DNA of 64,000 nucleotides from Pseudomonas cichorii (lineage in GTDB: Bacteria; Pseudomonadota; Gammaproteobacteria; Pseudomonadales; Pseudomonadaceae), in the NCBI RefSeq assembly GCF_003700275.1, contig NZ_RBRE01000033.1, positions 62,001 to 126,000 on the forward strand, read 5' to 3'. The notes beneath the pieces were generated by a model. That model had not been told where the DNA came from, did no database searches, and was given only the letters and a program-made list of their open reading frames with translations. Of this stretch, positions 1-9,158 are shown piece by piece. Within the stretch, counting starts at the first letter, position 1; every line of letters starts with the position of its first letter. The translations under genes were made by a program, and so were the position numbers.

Positions 1-1019
1 ATCGCCTGGAAGTGACGACGGGCATCGCGGCTGCTGGCGATGTCCATGACCTTGCGACCGACCACATCTTCGGGCACATAGCCGGTCACTCGGGAGAAAG
101 CCTGGTTGATGGTCAGAATCCGGTAATCCGGGTCGAAAATCACGATGCTTTCGCTGACCGCATCGAAGACCTTCTCGGCCAGACGCGGCGGGCTTCTGCT
201 CAAGGCCAGATTGGCCACTTCCAGCTCCAGCGTACGCTGGGCAACGCGCTCCTCAAGCCCGGTCTGCGCCTCGCGCAGGCTGCGCTCGGCATGCCGCCGC
301 TGTTCGACTTCCCGGGCCAGGCTTTCATTGAGTTCGTCGCCGGTGGCACGCGCCTGCTGCAAATGCTCGATCAAGGCCTGATTCTGAAAGCGCTGCAACA
401 GGCTGCGCAGGATCAGGCGATTGATCTGCCAGGCGACCACGATCAGGGCACACAGCAGAATCAGGCCGAGCCAGCCCCAGCCGCGCAAGGGCACCCCGCC
501 GCCCAGGAACAGATAAATGATCGGCGGCACAAGGCAGGACAGGCTGAACGTCAGAAAGGCCGTCATGCTGACGGCATAGGCCACGCTGGCACACAGCGTC
601 GCGCCGCCGATCATGCCGAACACCCAGGCCTGCTGCTCGAAACTGTCGACAGGCACCAGCGCCATGGCCGCACAGGCCAGCGTCAGACCACTGACCGCAG
701 CGCCCAGCAGAAACATCCGGCGCCAGACCGGTTGCGCCTGACGCTCGGCAGAAGCCGCCCGAAACGCAGCAACCTGCATAACCCGCAGGCCCACCAGCAC
801 CGTCAGCCAGACCAGCCAGATACTCACCAGCACATAACGTTCAGGGCTCCAGAGCAATCCCGCACAGACCAGTCCACTGATGAACATGAACAAGGTAGGC
901 AACAGCGATCCCTGATAAAGCAGGCGCGTGCGCTCGACCACTAACCGGGTCGCGAATTTGTTGCGAATGCCTCGCCGGCTGGTGTCAGAAGCATCGTGGG
1001 CGCTGAAGCTGAAAGGCAT
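1..1019 (-). CDS. Membrane-anchored PAS-domain sensor protein (partial, C-terminus outside window)
   Basis: About 340 residues are visible, beginning with an ATG whose complement ends at 1019. The first ~200 residues carry about five hydrophobic segments, followed by a charged coiled-coil stretch (residues ~215-270) and then a PAS domain with the typical run DPDYRILTINQAFSRVTGY. The reading frame stays open to the window edge. In Pseudomonas this arrangement is usually followed by GGDEF and/or EAL domains or by a histidine kinase, but that part cannot be seen, so cyclic-di-GMP turnover is only a guess. It diverges from uvrD across a 234 bp gap. Confidence 0.75.
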   Translation of the reverse strand, partial: MPFSFSAHDASDTSRRGIRNKFATRLVVERTRLLYQGSLLPTLFMFISGLVCAGLLWSPERYVLVSIWLVWLTVLVGLRVMQVAAFRAASAERQAQPVWRRMFLLGAAVSGLTLACAAMALVPVDSFEQQAWVFGMIGGATLCASVAYAVSMTAFLTFSLSCLVPPIIYLFLGGGVPLRGWGWLGLILLCALIVVAWQINRLILRSLLQRFQNQALIEHLQQARATGDELNESLAREVEQRRHAERSLREAQTGLEERVAQRTLELEVANLALSRSPPRLAEKVFDAVSESIVIFDPDYRILTINQAFSRVTGYVPEDVVGRKVMDIASSRDARRHFQA

Positions 1020-1253
1020 GGCAGATTTCTTGTATTTGATAAGGCCTTGACGTATGTCGAGCATACACAAGCGCTCGTCCAGACCAAACTGCCACCACCA
1101 TAAAACTGTGACAATCACGGCATTTCTGCACAACTCAGGCACGCCTGGCGTTACCAACTGCCTGGCATGACCGATCGTCAGCCCCGGCGACTTTTTATTA
1201 CCCATGACAAAGCATGGTTTGCCCGCCATGACGCAGCACCCTAGAATGCGTCG
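1020..1253. other. Divergent intergenic region between PAS sensor gene and uvrD
   Basis: This 234 bp gap must hold the promoters of both divergent genes. I see no convincing -35/-10 pair, LexA box or RNA gene in it. The sequence just before uvrD contains short imperfect direct repeats around 'catg', with no clear function. Confidence 0.4.
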
Positions 1254-3437
1254 ATGCGCGATGATCTCTCTCTTCTTCTCAATTCCCTCAACGATGCCCA
1301 GCGTCAGGCCGTAGCTGCCTCCCTGGGTCGTCAGTTGGTCCTGGCCGGCGCTGGTTCCGGCAAAACCCGTGTGCTGGTGCATCGCATCGCATGGCTGATG
1401 CAGGTCGAGCAAGCCTCCCCGCATTCGGTCCTGTCGGTGACGTTCACCAACAAAGCCGCAGCCGAGATGCGACATCGCATCGAGCAATTGATGGGCATCA
1501 GCCCGGCAGGCATGTGGGTCGGCACCTTCCACGGCCTGGCGCATCGCCTGTTGCGGGCACACTGGCAGGAAGCGGGGCTGGTGCAGACCTTCCAGATTCT
1601 GGACAGCGACGACCAGCAGCGGCTGGTCAAGCGGGTGATCCGCGAGCTGGGTCTGGACGAACAGCGCTGGCCGGCCCGTCAGGCGCAATGGTTCATCAAT
1701 GGCCAGAAAGACGAAGGCCTGCGCCCTAAACATATTCAGGCCGGCGGCGATCTGTTCCTCGGCACCATGAAATCGATCTACGAAGCCTATGAAGCCGCCT
1801 GCCAGCGCGCCGGCGTCATCGACTTCTCCGAGCTGCTGCTGCGCGCCCTGGACCTGTGGCGCGATCATCCCGGCCTGCTGGCGCACTATCAGCGGCGCTT
1901 CCGGCATGTGCTGGTCGACGAATTCCAGGACACCAACGCCGTGCAGTACGCCTGGTTGCGGCTGCTGGCACAGGGCGGCGACAGCCTGATGGTGGTCGGC
2001 GATGACGATCAGTCGATTTATGGCTGGCGTGGCGCGAAGATCGAGAACATTCATCAGTATTCGTCGGACTTCCCGGATACCGAAGTCATCCGCCTGGAGC
2101 AGAACTACCGCTCGACGGCCAGCATCCTCAAGGCTGCCAACGGCTTGATCGTCAACAACAGCGGTCGCCTGGGCAAGGAACTGTGGACCGACGTCGGCGA
2201 TGGCGAACTGATCAATCTGTATGCCGCCTTCAACGAACACGACGAAGCGCGCTACGTGGTCGAAACCATCGAAAGCGCCCTGAAAACCGGCCTGTCACGC
2301 AACGATATCGCCATTCTCTATCGCTCCAACGCCCAGTCGCGGGTGCTGGAAGAGGCCTTGCTGCGCGAGCGCATTCCTTACCGCATCTATGGCGGCCAGC
2401 GCTTCTTCGAGCGTGCCGAGATCAAGAACGCCATGGCTTACCTGCGCCTGCTCGAAGGCCGTGGCAACGATGCCGCTTTGGAGCGGGTGATCAACGTACC
2501 GGCTCGCGGCATCGGCGAGAAGACCGTCGAGGCAATCCGCGAGCATGCCCGCCACAGCGATGTATCGATGTGGGAAGCGATGCGCCTGTTGGTCGCCAAC
2601 AAGGGCCTGACCGGTCGGGCAGCCGGAGCCTTGAACACCTTTATCGAGCTGATCGAAAACCTCGCGGCCAAGGTCATGGACATGCCCTTGCACCTGATGA
2701 CCCAGACGGTCATCGAGCAGTCGGGGCTGATCGACTACCACCAGCAGGAAAAAGGCGAAAAAGGCCAGGCGCGGGTGGAAAACCTTGAGGAGCTGGTCAG
2801 CGCTGCGCGCAACTTCGAGAACAGCGACGATGACGAAGACCTGACGCCGCTGGCCGCCTTCATCGGCCATGCCTCGCTGGAAGCCGGCGACACCCAGGCC
2901 CAGGAGCACGAAGACAGCATCCAGCTCATGACCCTGCACAGCGCCAAGGGCCTGGAATTCCCTTACGTGTTCCTGGTGGGCATGGAAGAAGGGCTGTTCC
3001 CGCACAAGATGAGCCTGGAAGAACCCGGCCGTCTGGAAGAGGAACGTCGCCTGGCTTACGTCGGCATCACCCGCGCCATGCAACAGCTGGTGATGACCTA
3101 CGCCGAAACCCGTCGCCTGTATGGCAGCGAAACCTACAACAAGGTGTCGCGTTTCGTTCGCGAGATTCCGCCGACCCTGATCCAGGAAGTGCGCCTGTCC
3201 AATAGCGTCAGTCGTCCTTTCGGCGGAACCCAGAAGGTCAACAACAGCAGCCTGTTCACAGGCACCGGCATCCCCGAAACCCAGTTCACCCTGGGCCAGC
3301 ATGTACAGCATGCCGTATTCGGTGAAGGCGTGATCCTCAACTTCGAGGGCTCCGGTGCCCAGGCCAGGGTGCAGGTCAACTTCGCCGAAGGCAGCAAGTG
3401 GCTGATGATGGGTTATGCGAAGCTGGTGCCGATCTGA
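1254..3437 (+). CDS. uvrD: DNA helicase II (UvrD)
   Basis: This is a superfamily 1 3'-5' DNA helicase that removes excised oligonucleotides in nucleotide excision repair and unwinds nicked DNA in mismatch repair. The 727-residue product has all SF1A motifs in order: Walker A GAGSGKT (32-38), DEFQDTN (~222), GDDDQSIYGWRGA (~248), QNYRS (~283), LHSAKGLEFPYVFLVGMEEG (~561) and the RRLAYVGITRA helicase box near 600. A C-terminal Tudor-like segment (HAVFGEGVILNFEG, ~687) fits UvrD/PcrA rather than Rep. The length matches the family (E. coli 720). It looks monocistronic. Confidence 0.97.
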   Translation: MRDDLSLLLNSLNDAQRQAVAASLGRQLVLAGAGSGKTRVLVHRIAWLMQVEQASPHSVLSVTFTNKAAAEMRHRIEQLMGISPAGMWVGTFHGLAHRLLRAHWQEAGLVQTFQILDSDDQQRLVKRVIRELGLDEQRWPARQAQWFINGQKDEGLRPKHIQAGGDLFLGTMKSIYEAYEAACQRAGVIDFSELLLRALDLWRDHPGLLAHYQRRFRHVLVDEFQDTNAVQYAWLRLLAQGGDSLMVVGDDDQSIYGWRGAKIENIHQYSSDFPDTEVIRLEQNYRSTASILKAANGLIVNNSGRLGKELWTDVGDGELINLYAAFNEHDEARYVVETIESALKTGLSRNDIAILYRSNAQSRVLEEALLRERIPYRIYGGQRFFERAEIKNAMAYLRLLEGRGNDAALERVINVPARGIGEKTVEAIREHARHSDVSMWEAMRLLVANKGLTGRAAGALNTFIELIENLAAKVMDMPLHLMTQTVIEQSGLIDYHQQEKGEKGQARVENLEELVSAARNFENSDDDEDLTPLAAFIGHASLEAGDTQAQEHEDSIQLMTLHSAKGLEFPYVFLVGMEEGLFPHKMSLEEPGRLEEERRLAYVGITRAMQQLVMTYAETRRLYGSETYNKVSRFVREIPPTLIQEVRLSNSVSRPFGGTQKVNNSSLFTGTGIPETQFTLGQHVQHAVFGEGVILNFEGSGAQARVQVNFAEGSKWLMMGYAKLVPI

Positions 3438-3442
3438 GATGA

Positions 3443-3521
3443 CTGTGCAGGAGCGCCCGCGACTGGCTGCGTAACAGTCGTAAATTTGCTGCGCGACAGC
3501 GGGGCGGCGGAGGCTCCTACA
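3443..3521. repeat. Possible degenerate REP-like inverted repeat
   Basis: After the uvrD stop, a 'gcaggagcgcc' segment is mirrored about 70 bp later by 'ggcggaggctcctac'. This resembles the dispersed palindromes seen elsewhere in the window (around 7747, 26043 and 40871) but is much more degenerate. Confidence 0.3.
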
Positions 3522-3650
3522 GAGTTCATACACGATTTGGTTTGGTTTCCTACAGACCCCGTGCAAAAGTCCGAAACATTAACGCACTAGCCATCGGCTG
3601 GTCGCATGTGCAACATGACGCGCGTGCACTCAAACAACGGGAATACCCTT

Positions 3651-4493
3651 ATGCAACGTTTTCTAAGCATGGCTATGGCGCTGTGCATCGGACTCACCAT
3701 GAGTCTGGATGTGAACGCCGCACGTTTTGGTGGCGGCAAAAGCATGGGCTCGGCACCGTCTCACCAGGCACGCCAGGCAGCCCCTTCCACTCCAGCGGCA
3801 GCGCCTAACGCTGCCGGTCGTCCGGCAGCTGCTGCCAGCGGCGCTTCGCGCTGGTTAGGCCCATTGGCCGGTATCGCTGCCGGTGGCCTGCTGGCTGCAA
3901 TGTTCATGGGTGATGGCTTCAACGGCCTGCAAATCTTCGACATCCTGATCATGGGCCTGATCGCCTTCCTGATCTTCCGCTTCATTGCGCGTCGTCGTCA
4001 GCAGCAACAGCCGAAAATGGCCGGTGCCGGTGCTCCGTACCAGCGTGAAAACAGCCAGCCAGCGCAGAACCCGATCTTCGGTAGCGCTTCGTCGGCTCCA
4101 GCAGCTCCGGTTATCAACGCTCCGGCCTGGTTCAATGAAGAACGCTTCCTTGAAGCCGCTCGCAACCACTTCCAGTCGCTGCAGCAGCACTGGGATGCGA
4201 ACGAGATGGACAAGATCGCCGAGTTCGTTACTCCACAGATGCTGCAGTTCCTGAAAAAGGAACGTGCCGATCTGGGCGATGCTTTCCAGTCGACCTACAT
4301 CGACAATCTGCAGGTGCAACTGGAAGGCGTGGATGATCGCGCTGATAAAACCATCGCGACCCTGACCTTCTCGGGCGTGTCCAAGACCTCGCGCTTTGAT
4401 CAGGGCGAAGTCTTCAGCGAAAGCTGGAACATGGAACGTGCCCCGGGCGAAAACCAGCCTTGGCTGGTAGCCGGTATTCGCCAGAACGGCTGA
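3651..4493 (+). CDS. Tim44-like domain membrane protein
   Basis: The 280-residue product starts with a signal peptide-like segment (MQRFLSMAMALCIGLTMSLD, cleavage near VNA-A) and then a Gly/Ser/Ala-rich linker. One or two membrane segments follow at ~65-115, a polyglutamine/basic stretch (RRRQQQQ), and a C-terminal Tim44-like domain (~155-280) that begins APAWFNEERFLEAARNHFQS. I chose the ATG at 3651 rather than one 45 bp upstream because only 3651 places the signal peptide at the N-terminus. Tim44-like proteins are predicted membrane-associated carrier or chaperone-like proteins; no bacterial role is established. A strong terminator follows. Confidence 0.85.
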   Translation: MQRFLSMAMALCIGLTMSLDVNAARFGGGKSMGSAPSHQARQAAPSTPAAAPNAAGRPAAAASGASRWLGPLAGIAAGGLLAAMFMGDGFNGLQIFDILIMGLIAFLIFRFIARRRQQQQPKMAGAGAPYQRENSQPAQNPIFGSASSAPAAPVINAPAWFNEERFLEAARNHFQSLQQHWDANEMDKIAEFVTPQMLQFLKKERADLGDAFQSTYIDNLQVQLEGVDDRADKTIATLTFSGVSKTSRFDQGEVFSESWNMERAPGENQPWLVAGIRQNG

Positions 4494-4518
4494 TCCCGAT
4501 ACAGCACCCGCAGCATCG

Positions 4519-4549
4519 AAACCCCGGACTCGTTCCGGGGTTTTTTATT
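4519..4549 (+). terminator. Rho-independent terminator after Tim44-like gene
   Basis: The stem accccgga / ttccggggt closes a short loop and is followed directly by TTTTTT. It lies 26 bp past the stop codon. Confidence 0.9.
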
Positions 4550-4661
4550 TTGGTCGCCCGGGACTAACAAAAGACGGTCTGAAAGGTCCCACGCTTGAAG
4601 TTAATTGAAAGGCGGCCTATCGGGATTTTTCGTACAGAGCCTATCCGATCGGGTAGTTATT

Positions 4662-4690
4662 TTGAGAAAAGCTTTAGGCTACTGTATAAC
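4662..4690 (+). promoter_or_regulatory. Sigma-70 promoter for SMI1/KNR4 gene
   Basis: TTGAGA at 4662-4667 and TATAAC at 4685-4690 are separated by exactly 17 bp. The start codon lies 30 bp downstream, so the expected leader is short. Confidence 0.65.
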
Positions 4691-4720
4691 CCGCGCCATC
4701 AAGCTTAGAGGACCCATGTC

Positions 4721-5128
4721 GTGGAAGAAGTCATCGAACAACTGCGTGAACAAAACGAACCGGTTCCGGTTCCACTCGAACTGCCGGATGAAGACCAGCT
4801 AGTCGAGATCGAGGAACAGCTGTTTATCAATATTCCTTACGTCTTCAAGGAATTTCTTCTGACCGTCAGCGACGTCGTGTATGGCAGCTTCGAGCCGGTC
4901 ACCGTTACCGATCCGCAGTCACACACCTATCTGCCGGAGGTCGCCGCGACCGCCTGGGATCTGGGCGTGCCGCGTGAACTGATTCCGATCTGCCAGAGCG
5001 GCGACGACTATTACTGTGTGGAAGAAGACGGCACTGTCGTGTTTTGGTCCGGCGAAGAAGAGCTGGTCACCGAAGAGAACTGGGAATCGGTCTGGCACTG
5101 GGCCAGGGATGTCTGGCTGGAAAGCTGA
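4721..5128 (+). CDS. SMI1/KNR4 (SUKH) family protein
   Basis: This is a 135-residue acidic protein with the SMI1/KNR4 pattern: an N-terminal ELPDEDQLVEIEEQLFINIP helix followed by LPxxFKEFLL-like PYVFKEFLLTVSDVVYG, and a C-terminal CQSGDDYYCVEEDGTVVFW strand pair. The start is GTG at 4721: an AGAGGA ribosome-binding site ends 8-9 bases upstream, and the ATG at 4716 is out of frame. SUKH proteins are often immunity proteins of contact-dependent or type VI toxins, but no toxin gene is adjacent, so this may be an orphan immunity or housekeeping copy. Confidence 0.8.
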   Translation: MEEVIEQLREQNEPVPVPLELPDEDQLVEIEEQLFINIPYVFKEFLLTVSDVVYGSFEPVTVTDPQSHTYLPEVAATAWDLGVPRELIPICQSGDDYYCVEEDGTVVFWSGEEELVTEENWESVWHWARDVWLES

Positions 5129-5156
5129 GACACCCCGCTAGCAGGTATCGCCGGGC

Positions 5157-6923
5157 TCAATGCCCGGACGACTCCTGATTGTTGTTGCCCAGGGTTTCCA
5201 GCAAGGCAATCTGCATCCGCGTATGCACACGAATGAACCAGCGCCACAGCAGCGCCGCCACAACTGCCGCAATCAGCACGATCACCAGCAATAGCTCGCT
5301 GGTCGGCAGAATGCTCGCCGACAGGGCCGCCAACAGAAGAAAGATCACCACCAGCGACAGCAGCGGAATCACTTCAGCCACCACCTTGCGCACCCGCACC
5401 GTATGACGGCCCGCCATCTCCGGCTTCACGCCCATCTCCGCCAGCAGCATCGACAGCGCCTTGAGCTTGCGGTACGCCGCAATCAGGAACGGTAGCGACA
5501 GCAGTAATGCCGCGCCGCAGATCCAGGCTTTCTGCTGACCAACGTCACCGACCCATTCGCTTATGTAGGTGCCAATGCGTTCGGCGAAATAACCGCCACT
5601 GAAGAAGATCGCGATCACCAACGCCAGGTTGACGCCGACCTGCAGCAAGATCCGCCGGATCATCGAAGCCAGTACCGCGCCCTGCCCTTGCGGCTGGATG
5701 CTGCGCAACCATTCGCCATACATGCCGAACACCCGCGCCATGCGCCGCGGCACCACAGCCGCCAGTTTGAGCGACAGCGGGTCAGCGGCACGGATCAGGT
5801 ACGGCGTGAGCAGCGTGGTAATCGCCGAGACAGCCACCGCCACCGGATACAGGAAGTCACTGGTGACCTGCAGGGTCATGCCCAACGCCGCGATGATGAA
5901 GGAAAACTCGCCAATCTGGGACAGACCCATGCCGACCCGTAGCGAGGTGCGGCCATCGTTGCCGGCAATGAAAGCCCCCAGCCCGCAGGACACCATCTTG
6001 CCCAGCACCACAGCAACGGTAATCAACGCGATCGGCCAGGCGTATTCAAGCAGGACCCTGGGGTCGATCATCAGGCCAATGGCGACAAAGAAGATCGCAC
6101 TGAACATGTCGCGAACAGGCTCGATCAGACCCTCGATTTTCACCAGTTGCCGCGATTCGGCCATGATCGCACCGATCAGGAACGCGCCCAGCACCATGCT
6201 GTATTCCAGTTTCACGACCAACAGACAGAAACCGAAACACAGACCCAGTACCGTGATCAGGAGCATTTCGTTGCTTTCAAACTTCGCCACGTAAGACAGC
6301 AGCCGCGGCACCAGCAGGATGCCGATCACCAGGGCCACGATCATGAACAACGACAGCTTGCCGACCGTGGAAAAGACCTCTCCCGAACTGACCGAGCCAC
6401 TGACCGCGATGCCCGACAGCAAGGCAATGATGCCAATCCCCAGAATGTCTTCGACGATCAGCACGCCAAAGATCAGTTGGGCAAAATGCTGATTCTTCAT
6501 CTTCAGGTCATTGAGGGCCTTGACGATGATGGTGGTCGAGGAAATTGCCAGGATCGCGCCGAGGAACAGCGAGTCCATGGTTTTCCAGCCAAAGAACTGG
6601 CCAATCTCGTAGCCGATCCAGATCATCAGGGTAATTTCGAGAAAGGCCGCGATGAACGCCGTGGCGCCGACCTTGAACAGCTTGCGCAGGCTGAACTCCA
6701 GCCCCAGGCAGAACATCAGGAAGATCACCCCCAGTTCGGCGAGGGTCTTGATCGTGCCTTCATCGTGAATCAGCCCAACGGGCGGCGTGTGCGGGCCGAT
6801 GATGAAGCCGGCCACGATATAGCCCAGTACCACCGGCTGTTTGAGGCGATGGAAGAGAATGGTCACCACACCCGCCACCAGCATGATCACTGCCAAATCC
6901 TGGATAAAATTGACGGCATGCAT
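5157..6923 (-). CDS. KefB-type cation:proton antiporter (CPA2 family)
   Basis: The 588-residue membrane protein begins with a CPA2 exchanger domain (about residues 5-390). Conserved stretches include HRLKQPVVLGYIVAGFIIGP, ELGVIFLMFCLGLEFSLRKL and the AISSTTIIVKALNDL segment. It probably exchanges K+ or Na+ for H+ across the inner membrane. The C-terminal 200 residues contain about four more hydrophobic segments and no Rossmann-type RCK/TrkA-N nucleotide-binding domain, unlike KefB and KefC of E. coli, so glutathione/NAD gating is unlikely. The start is ATG at 6923, preceded by AAGGAG at good spacing. Convergent with the SMI1 gene. Confidence 0.85.
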   Translation of the reverse strand: MHAVNFIQDLAVIMLVAGVVTILFHRLKQPVVLGYIVAGFIIGPHTPPVGLIHDEGTIKTLAELGVIFLMFCLGLEFSLRKLFKVGATAFIAAFLEITLMIWIGYEIGQFFGWKTMDSLFLGAILAISSTTIIVKALNDLKMKNQHFAQLIFGVLIVEDILGIGIIALLSGIAVSGSVSSGEVFSTVGKLSLFMIVALVIGILLVPRLLSYVAKFESNEMLLITVLGLCFGFCLLVVKLEYSMVLGAFLIGAIMAESRQLVKIEGLIEPVRDMFSAIFFVAIGLMIDPRVLLEYAWPIALITVAVVLGKMVSCGLGAFIAGNDGRTSLRVGMGLSQIGEFSFIIAALGMTLQVTSDFLYPVAVAVSAITTLLTPYLIRAADPLSLKLAAVVPRRMARVFGMYGEWLRSIQPQGQGAVLASMIRRILLQVGVNLALVIAIFFSGGYFAERIGTYISEWVGDVGQQKAWICGAALLLSLPFLIAAYRKLKALSMLLAEMGVKPEMAGRHTVRVRKVVAEVIPLLSLVVIFLLLAALSASILPTSELLLVIVLIAAVVAALLWRWFIRVHTRMQIALLETLGNNNQESSGH

Positions 6924-7025
6924 GGGTGTGGCTCCTTATGAATAAATGATGCATTCCTCTTCCAGGTCGCCAGCGAAGCTGAAAATTCGGAAGTTACATC
7001 AGGAAAACGTGACTAAAAACGTCAG

Positions 7026-7088
7026 AAAAAACCCGATCCACGGGTTTTGGGAGAGTAACACTGCACCCGGCACGAGAAAGCCGGTGCA
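7026..7088 (-). ncRNA. Candidate structured leader or small RNA upstream of kefB-like gene
   Basis: Read on the minus strand, a 9-bp hairpin (tgcaccggc / gccgggtgca, 7062-7088) is followed 14 bases later by a second stem (AAAACCCG-tggat-CGGGTTTT, 7028-7048) that runs into a T tract. The second element looks like an intrinsic terminator 100 bp before the antiporter start. It could be an attenuator of that gene or the 3' end of a short RNA. I do not recognise a known RNA family. Confidence 0.35.
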
Positions 7089-7232
7089 ATATATGGAAAC
7101 AGATCGGTTACAAGGCGTGACGGCTGCACATCGGCCAGCGTCCCGATAACTGTCGTTGCAGGAATTGAACCGCCCTCGTGAGCGCCAGCATAAGGCGCCA
7201 CTCATGATGACCTTGAACCGTGTGAGTACGCT

Positions 7233-7718
7233 ATGGAACCCGGAAACGCCCAGCTGTCGATGACTGTATTGATGACCCCGGACATGGCCAACTTCTCTGG
7301 CAATGTGCATGGCGGTACGTTGCTCAAGTATCTGGATGAAGTCGCCTACGCCTGCGCCAGCCGTTATGCCGGTCGCTACGTGGTGACGCTGTCCGTGGAC
7401 CAGGTGATTTTCCGCGAACCGGTTCACGTCGGTGAACTGGTGACCTTTCTGGCTTCGGTGAACTACACCGGCAATACCTCGATGGAGGTCGGCATCAAGG
7501 TGGTGACCGAGAACATCCGCGAGCGCTCGGTACGCCATACCAACAGTTGCTTCTTCACCATGGTCGCGGTGGACGACAACCGCAAGCCGGCCAGCGTGCC
7601 GCCGCTGGAACCGGAAACCGCCGACGAGAAACGCCGCTTTATCCAGGGCCGCCAACGCCGCCAGATCCGCCAGGAACTGGAAAAGCGTTATCAGGAAATC
7701 AAGGAAGAAGCCCTCTAG
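7233..7718 (+). CDS. Acyl-CoA thioesterase, hotdog fold (YciA/BACH type)
   Basis: A 161-residue single hotdog-domain protein. The family hallmark is NVHGGTLLKYLDEVAYACASRYAG (residues ~24-47; the Asp is the catalytic acid), followed by the VTLSVDQVIFREPVHVGELV strand pair. It hydrolyses acyl-CoA to free fatty acid and CoA in the cytoplasm; chain-length preference cannot be read from sequence. The C-terminal ~30 residues are a charged helix (RQRRQIRQELEKRYQEIKEE). It appears to be a single-gene unit. Confidence 0.88.
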   Translation: MEPGNAQLSMTVLMTPDMANFSGNVHGGTLLKYLDEVAYACASRYAGRYVVTLSVDQVIFREPVHVGELVTFLASVNYTGNTSMEVGIKVVTENIRERSVRHTNSCFFTMVAVDDNRKPASVPPLEPETADEKRRFIQGRQRRQIRQELEKRYQEIKEEAL

Positions 7719-7726
7719 ACACTACC

Positions 7727-7768
7727 CGCCAGGAGCGAATTCATTCGCGAATGAATTGGCTCCTGGCG
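7727..7768. repeat. 42-bp near-perfect palindrome (REP-like element)
   Basis: CGCCAGGAGC and GCTCCTGGCG form the outer 10-bp arms. The inner 20 bp (aattcattcgcgaatgaatt) is a perfect palindrome; only one pair mismatches. The same core recurs at 26016-26070, 33910-33929 and 40842-40900. Here it sits between two convergent genes, so it may also act as a transcript end or mRNA stabiliser. Confidence 0.85.
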
Positions 7769-7783
7769 CTGCAGGCAAGCCTG

Positions 7784-8650
7784 TTACAAACGTACCGCCT
7801 CGAACCGCACCCGCGGATGGGCAATCCGGTCCTGGGCGCGTACCAGCTCCAGCTCGTAGCTGCCACAGGCCTGGGTTTCCAGCAGCACTTCGTGAACCGC
7901 CGCAGCGGTGAACTCGAAAGCCCCGACCAGATCGTCGCCCAGTAACACCCGCGCCAGGAACAGGCCGGAGGTCAGATCACCAACGCCCACCGGCTGACGC
8001 GGGAAGGCCAGCAGCGGACGGCGCAGGTGCCAGCTGGCATCGGCGGTGACCAGCAGCATTTCAAAACCATCGGCAGCCTTGCCGGGATAATCCAGATGCT
8101 TGACCAGCACCGCCTTCGGGCCGCGTGCCAGTAACGCGCGCGCCATGGCCAGGCAATCGCTCAGGGATTCGGGCTTGCGACCGGCAAAGCTGTCCAGTTC
8201 AAGCTGGTTCGGGCACATGAAATCCGCCACGGCGGCCGCTTCTTCGAGCAGAAAATCGCTGACCTCGGCTGGCACGATACAGCCTTTCTCGGGATGCCCC
8301 ATCACCGGATCGCACAAGTACAGCGCCTTGGGATTGGCCGCCTTGATGCGCGCCACGCCGGTCAGAATCGCCCGCCCCTGCGCCGCGCTGCCCAGATAAC
8401 CGGAAAGCACGGCATCACAGTTGCCCAGCTCGCCAATTGCCGCGATCCCTTCGATCAGCGCCGGGATCTGCTGGGGAGCCAGCACTTCGCCCGTCCATTG
8501 CTTGTATTGGGTGTGATTGGAGAACTGAACGGTATTGAGCGGCCAGACATTGACCCCGATACGCTGCATCGGGAACACCGCTGCCCCATTGCCTGCGTGG
8601 CCGAACACCACGTGGGACTGGATGGCGAGCAAGTGAGGTGTACGTTTCAT
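7784..8650 (-). CDS. pdxY: Pyridoxal kinase PdxY
   Basis: This salvage enzyme of the ribokinase/PfkB-like superfamily phosphorylates pyridoxal to pyridoxal 5'-phosphate. The 288-residue protein matches PdxY length (E. coli 287). It contains the N-terminal [20 protein letters not shown] signature, [17 protein letters not shown] near the middle, and the C-terminal [21 protein letters not shown]/catalytic segment (the GDLTSG Asp is the catalytic base). The start was placed at the ATG giving MKRTPHLLA, 24 bp inside the longest frame, because it matches the family and follows an AGGA motif. Confidence 0.95.
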   Translation of the reverse strand: MKRTPHLLAIQSHVVFGHAGNGAAVFPMQRIGVNVWPLNTVQFSNHTQYKQWTGEVLAPQQIPALIEGIAAIGELGNCDAVLSGYLGSAAQGRAILTGVARIKAANPKALYLCDPVMGHPEKGCIVPAEVSDFLLEEAAAVADFMCPNQLELDSFAGRKPESLSDCLAMARALLARGPKAVLVKHLDYPGKAADGFEMLLVTADASWHLRRPLLAFPRQPVGVGDLTSGLFLARVLLGDDLVGAFEFTAAAVHEVLLETQACGSYELELVRAQDRIAHPRVRFEAVRL

Positions 8651-8764
8651 TGGAGGATCCTGAACACGATGCAAGTGCAGTAATAAGAAATTTAAGTCGC
8701 GCAGTATGGCTGTAAATCACTTGGGGCAGTTAAGCTGGAGGCTCCTTTGTTGGAGCACTCTGCC

Positions 8765-9157
8765 ATGCTGACCCTGGGAAACATTTTCGTGCTGATGCTG
8801 TTCGCGAGCGCGGCAGCCTGGTTGTGGCATTCCCACGGTCTGCGCGAGCGGGCACTGGAACGAGTCAAACAGCATTGCGCCCGGCTCGATCTGGAGCTGC
8901 TGGACGGCAATGTGGCCTTGCGACGCCTGACCTTTGCCCGTGATGCCCAGGGCCACAAGCGTCTGGCACGGGTTTACGGCTTCGAGTTCACGGTCACCGG
9001 CGAACAGCGCCATCCCGGCACAATCACGATGTTCGGCGCCCATTCGGCGCAGATCGAACTCGCACCCTACCCGTTTGAAATTAAAACGCCACCACCTGGC
9101 GCTGAAATCATCGAAATGAACAAGTGGCGCGAGACTCATCAACAACGCAAACAGTGA
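8765..9157 (+). CDS. DUF3301 domain-containing protein
   Basis: A 130-residue protein with one N-terminal membrane anchor (LTLGNIFVLMLFASAAAWLW) and a small soluble domain with the DUF3301 pattern RLDLELLDGNVALRRLTFARD...RVYGFEFT. The ATG at 8765 is preceded by GGAG at 9 bases; an in-frame TTG lies upstream but has no ribosome-binding site. The function of the family is unknown. The gene is convergent with and only one base from the COG0523 GTPase gene. Confidence 0.8.
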   Translation: MLTLGNIFVLMLFASAAAWLWHSHGLRERALERVKQHCARLDLELLDGNVALRRLTFARDAQGHKRLARVYGFEFTVTGEQRHPGTITMFGAHSAQIELAPYPFEIKTPPPGAEIIEMNKWRETHQQRKQ

Positions 9158-9158
9158 C

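Noticed and set aside
2295-3566. A 423-residue minus-strand frame opposite uvrD
   Set aside because: Shadow of uvrD; no domain or ribosome-binding site.
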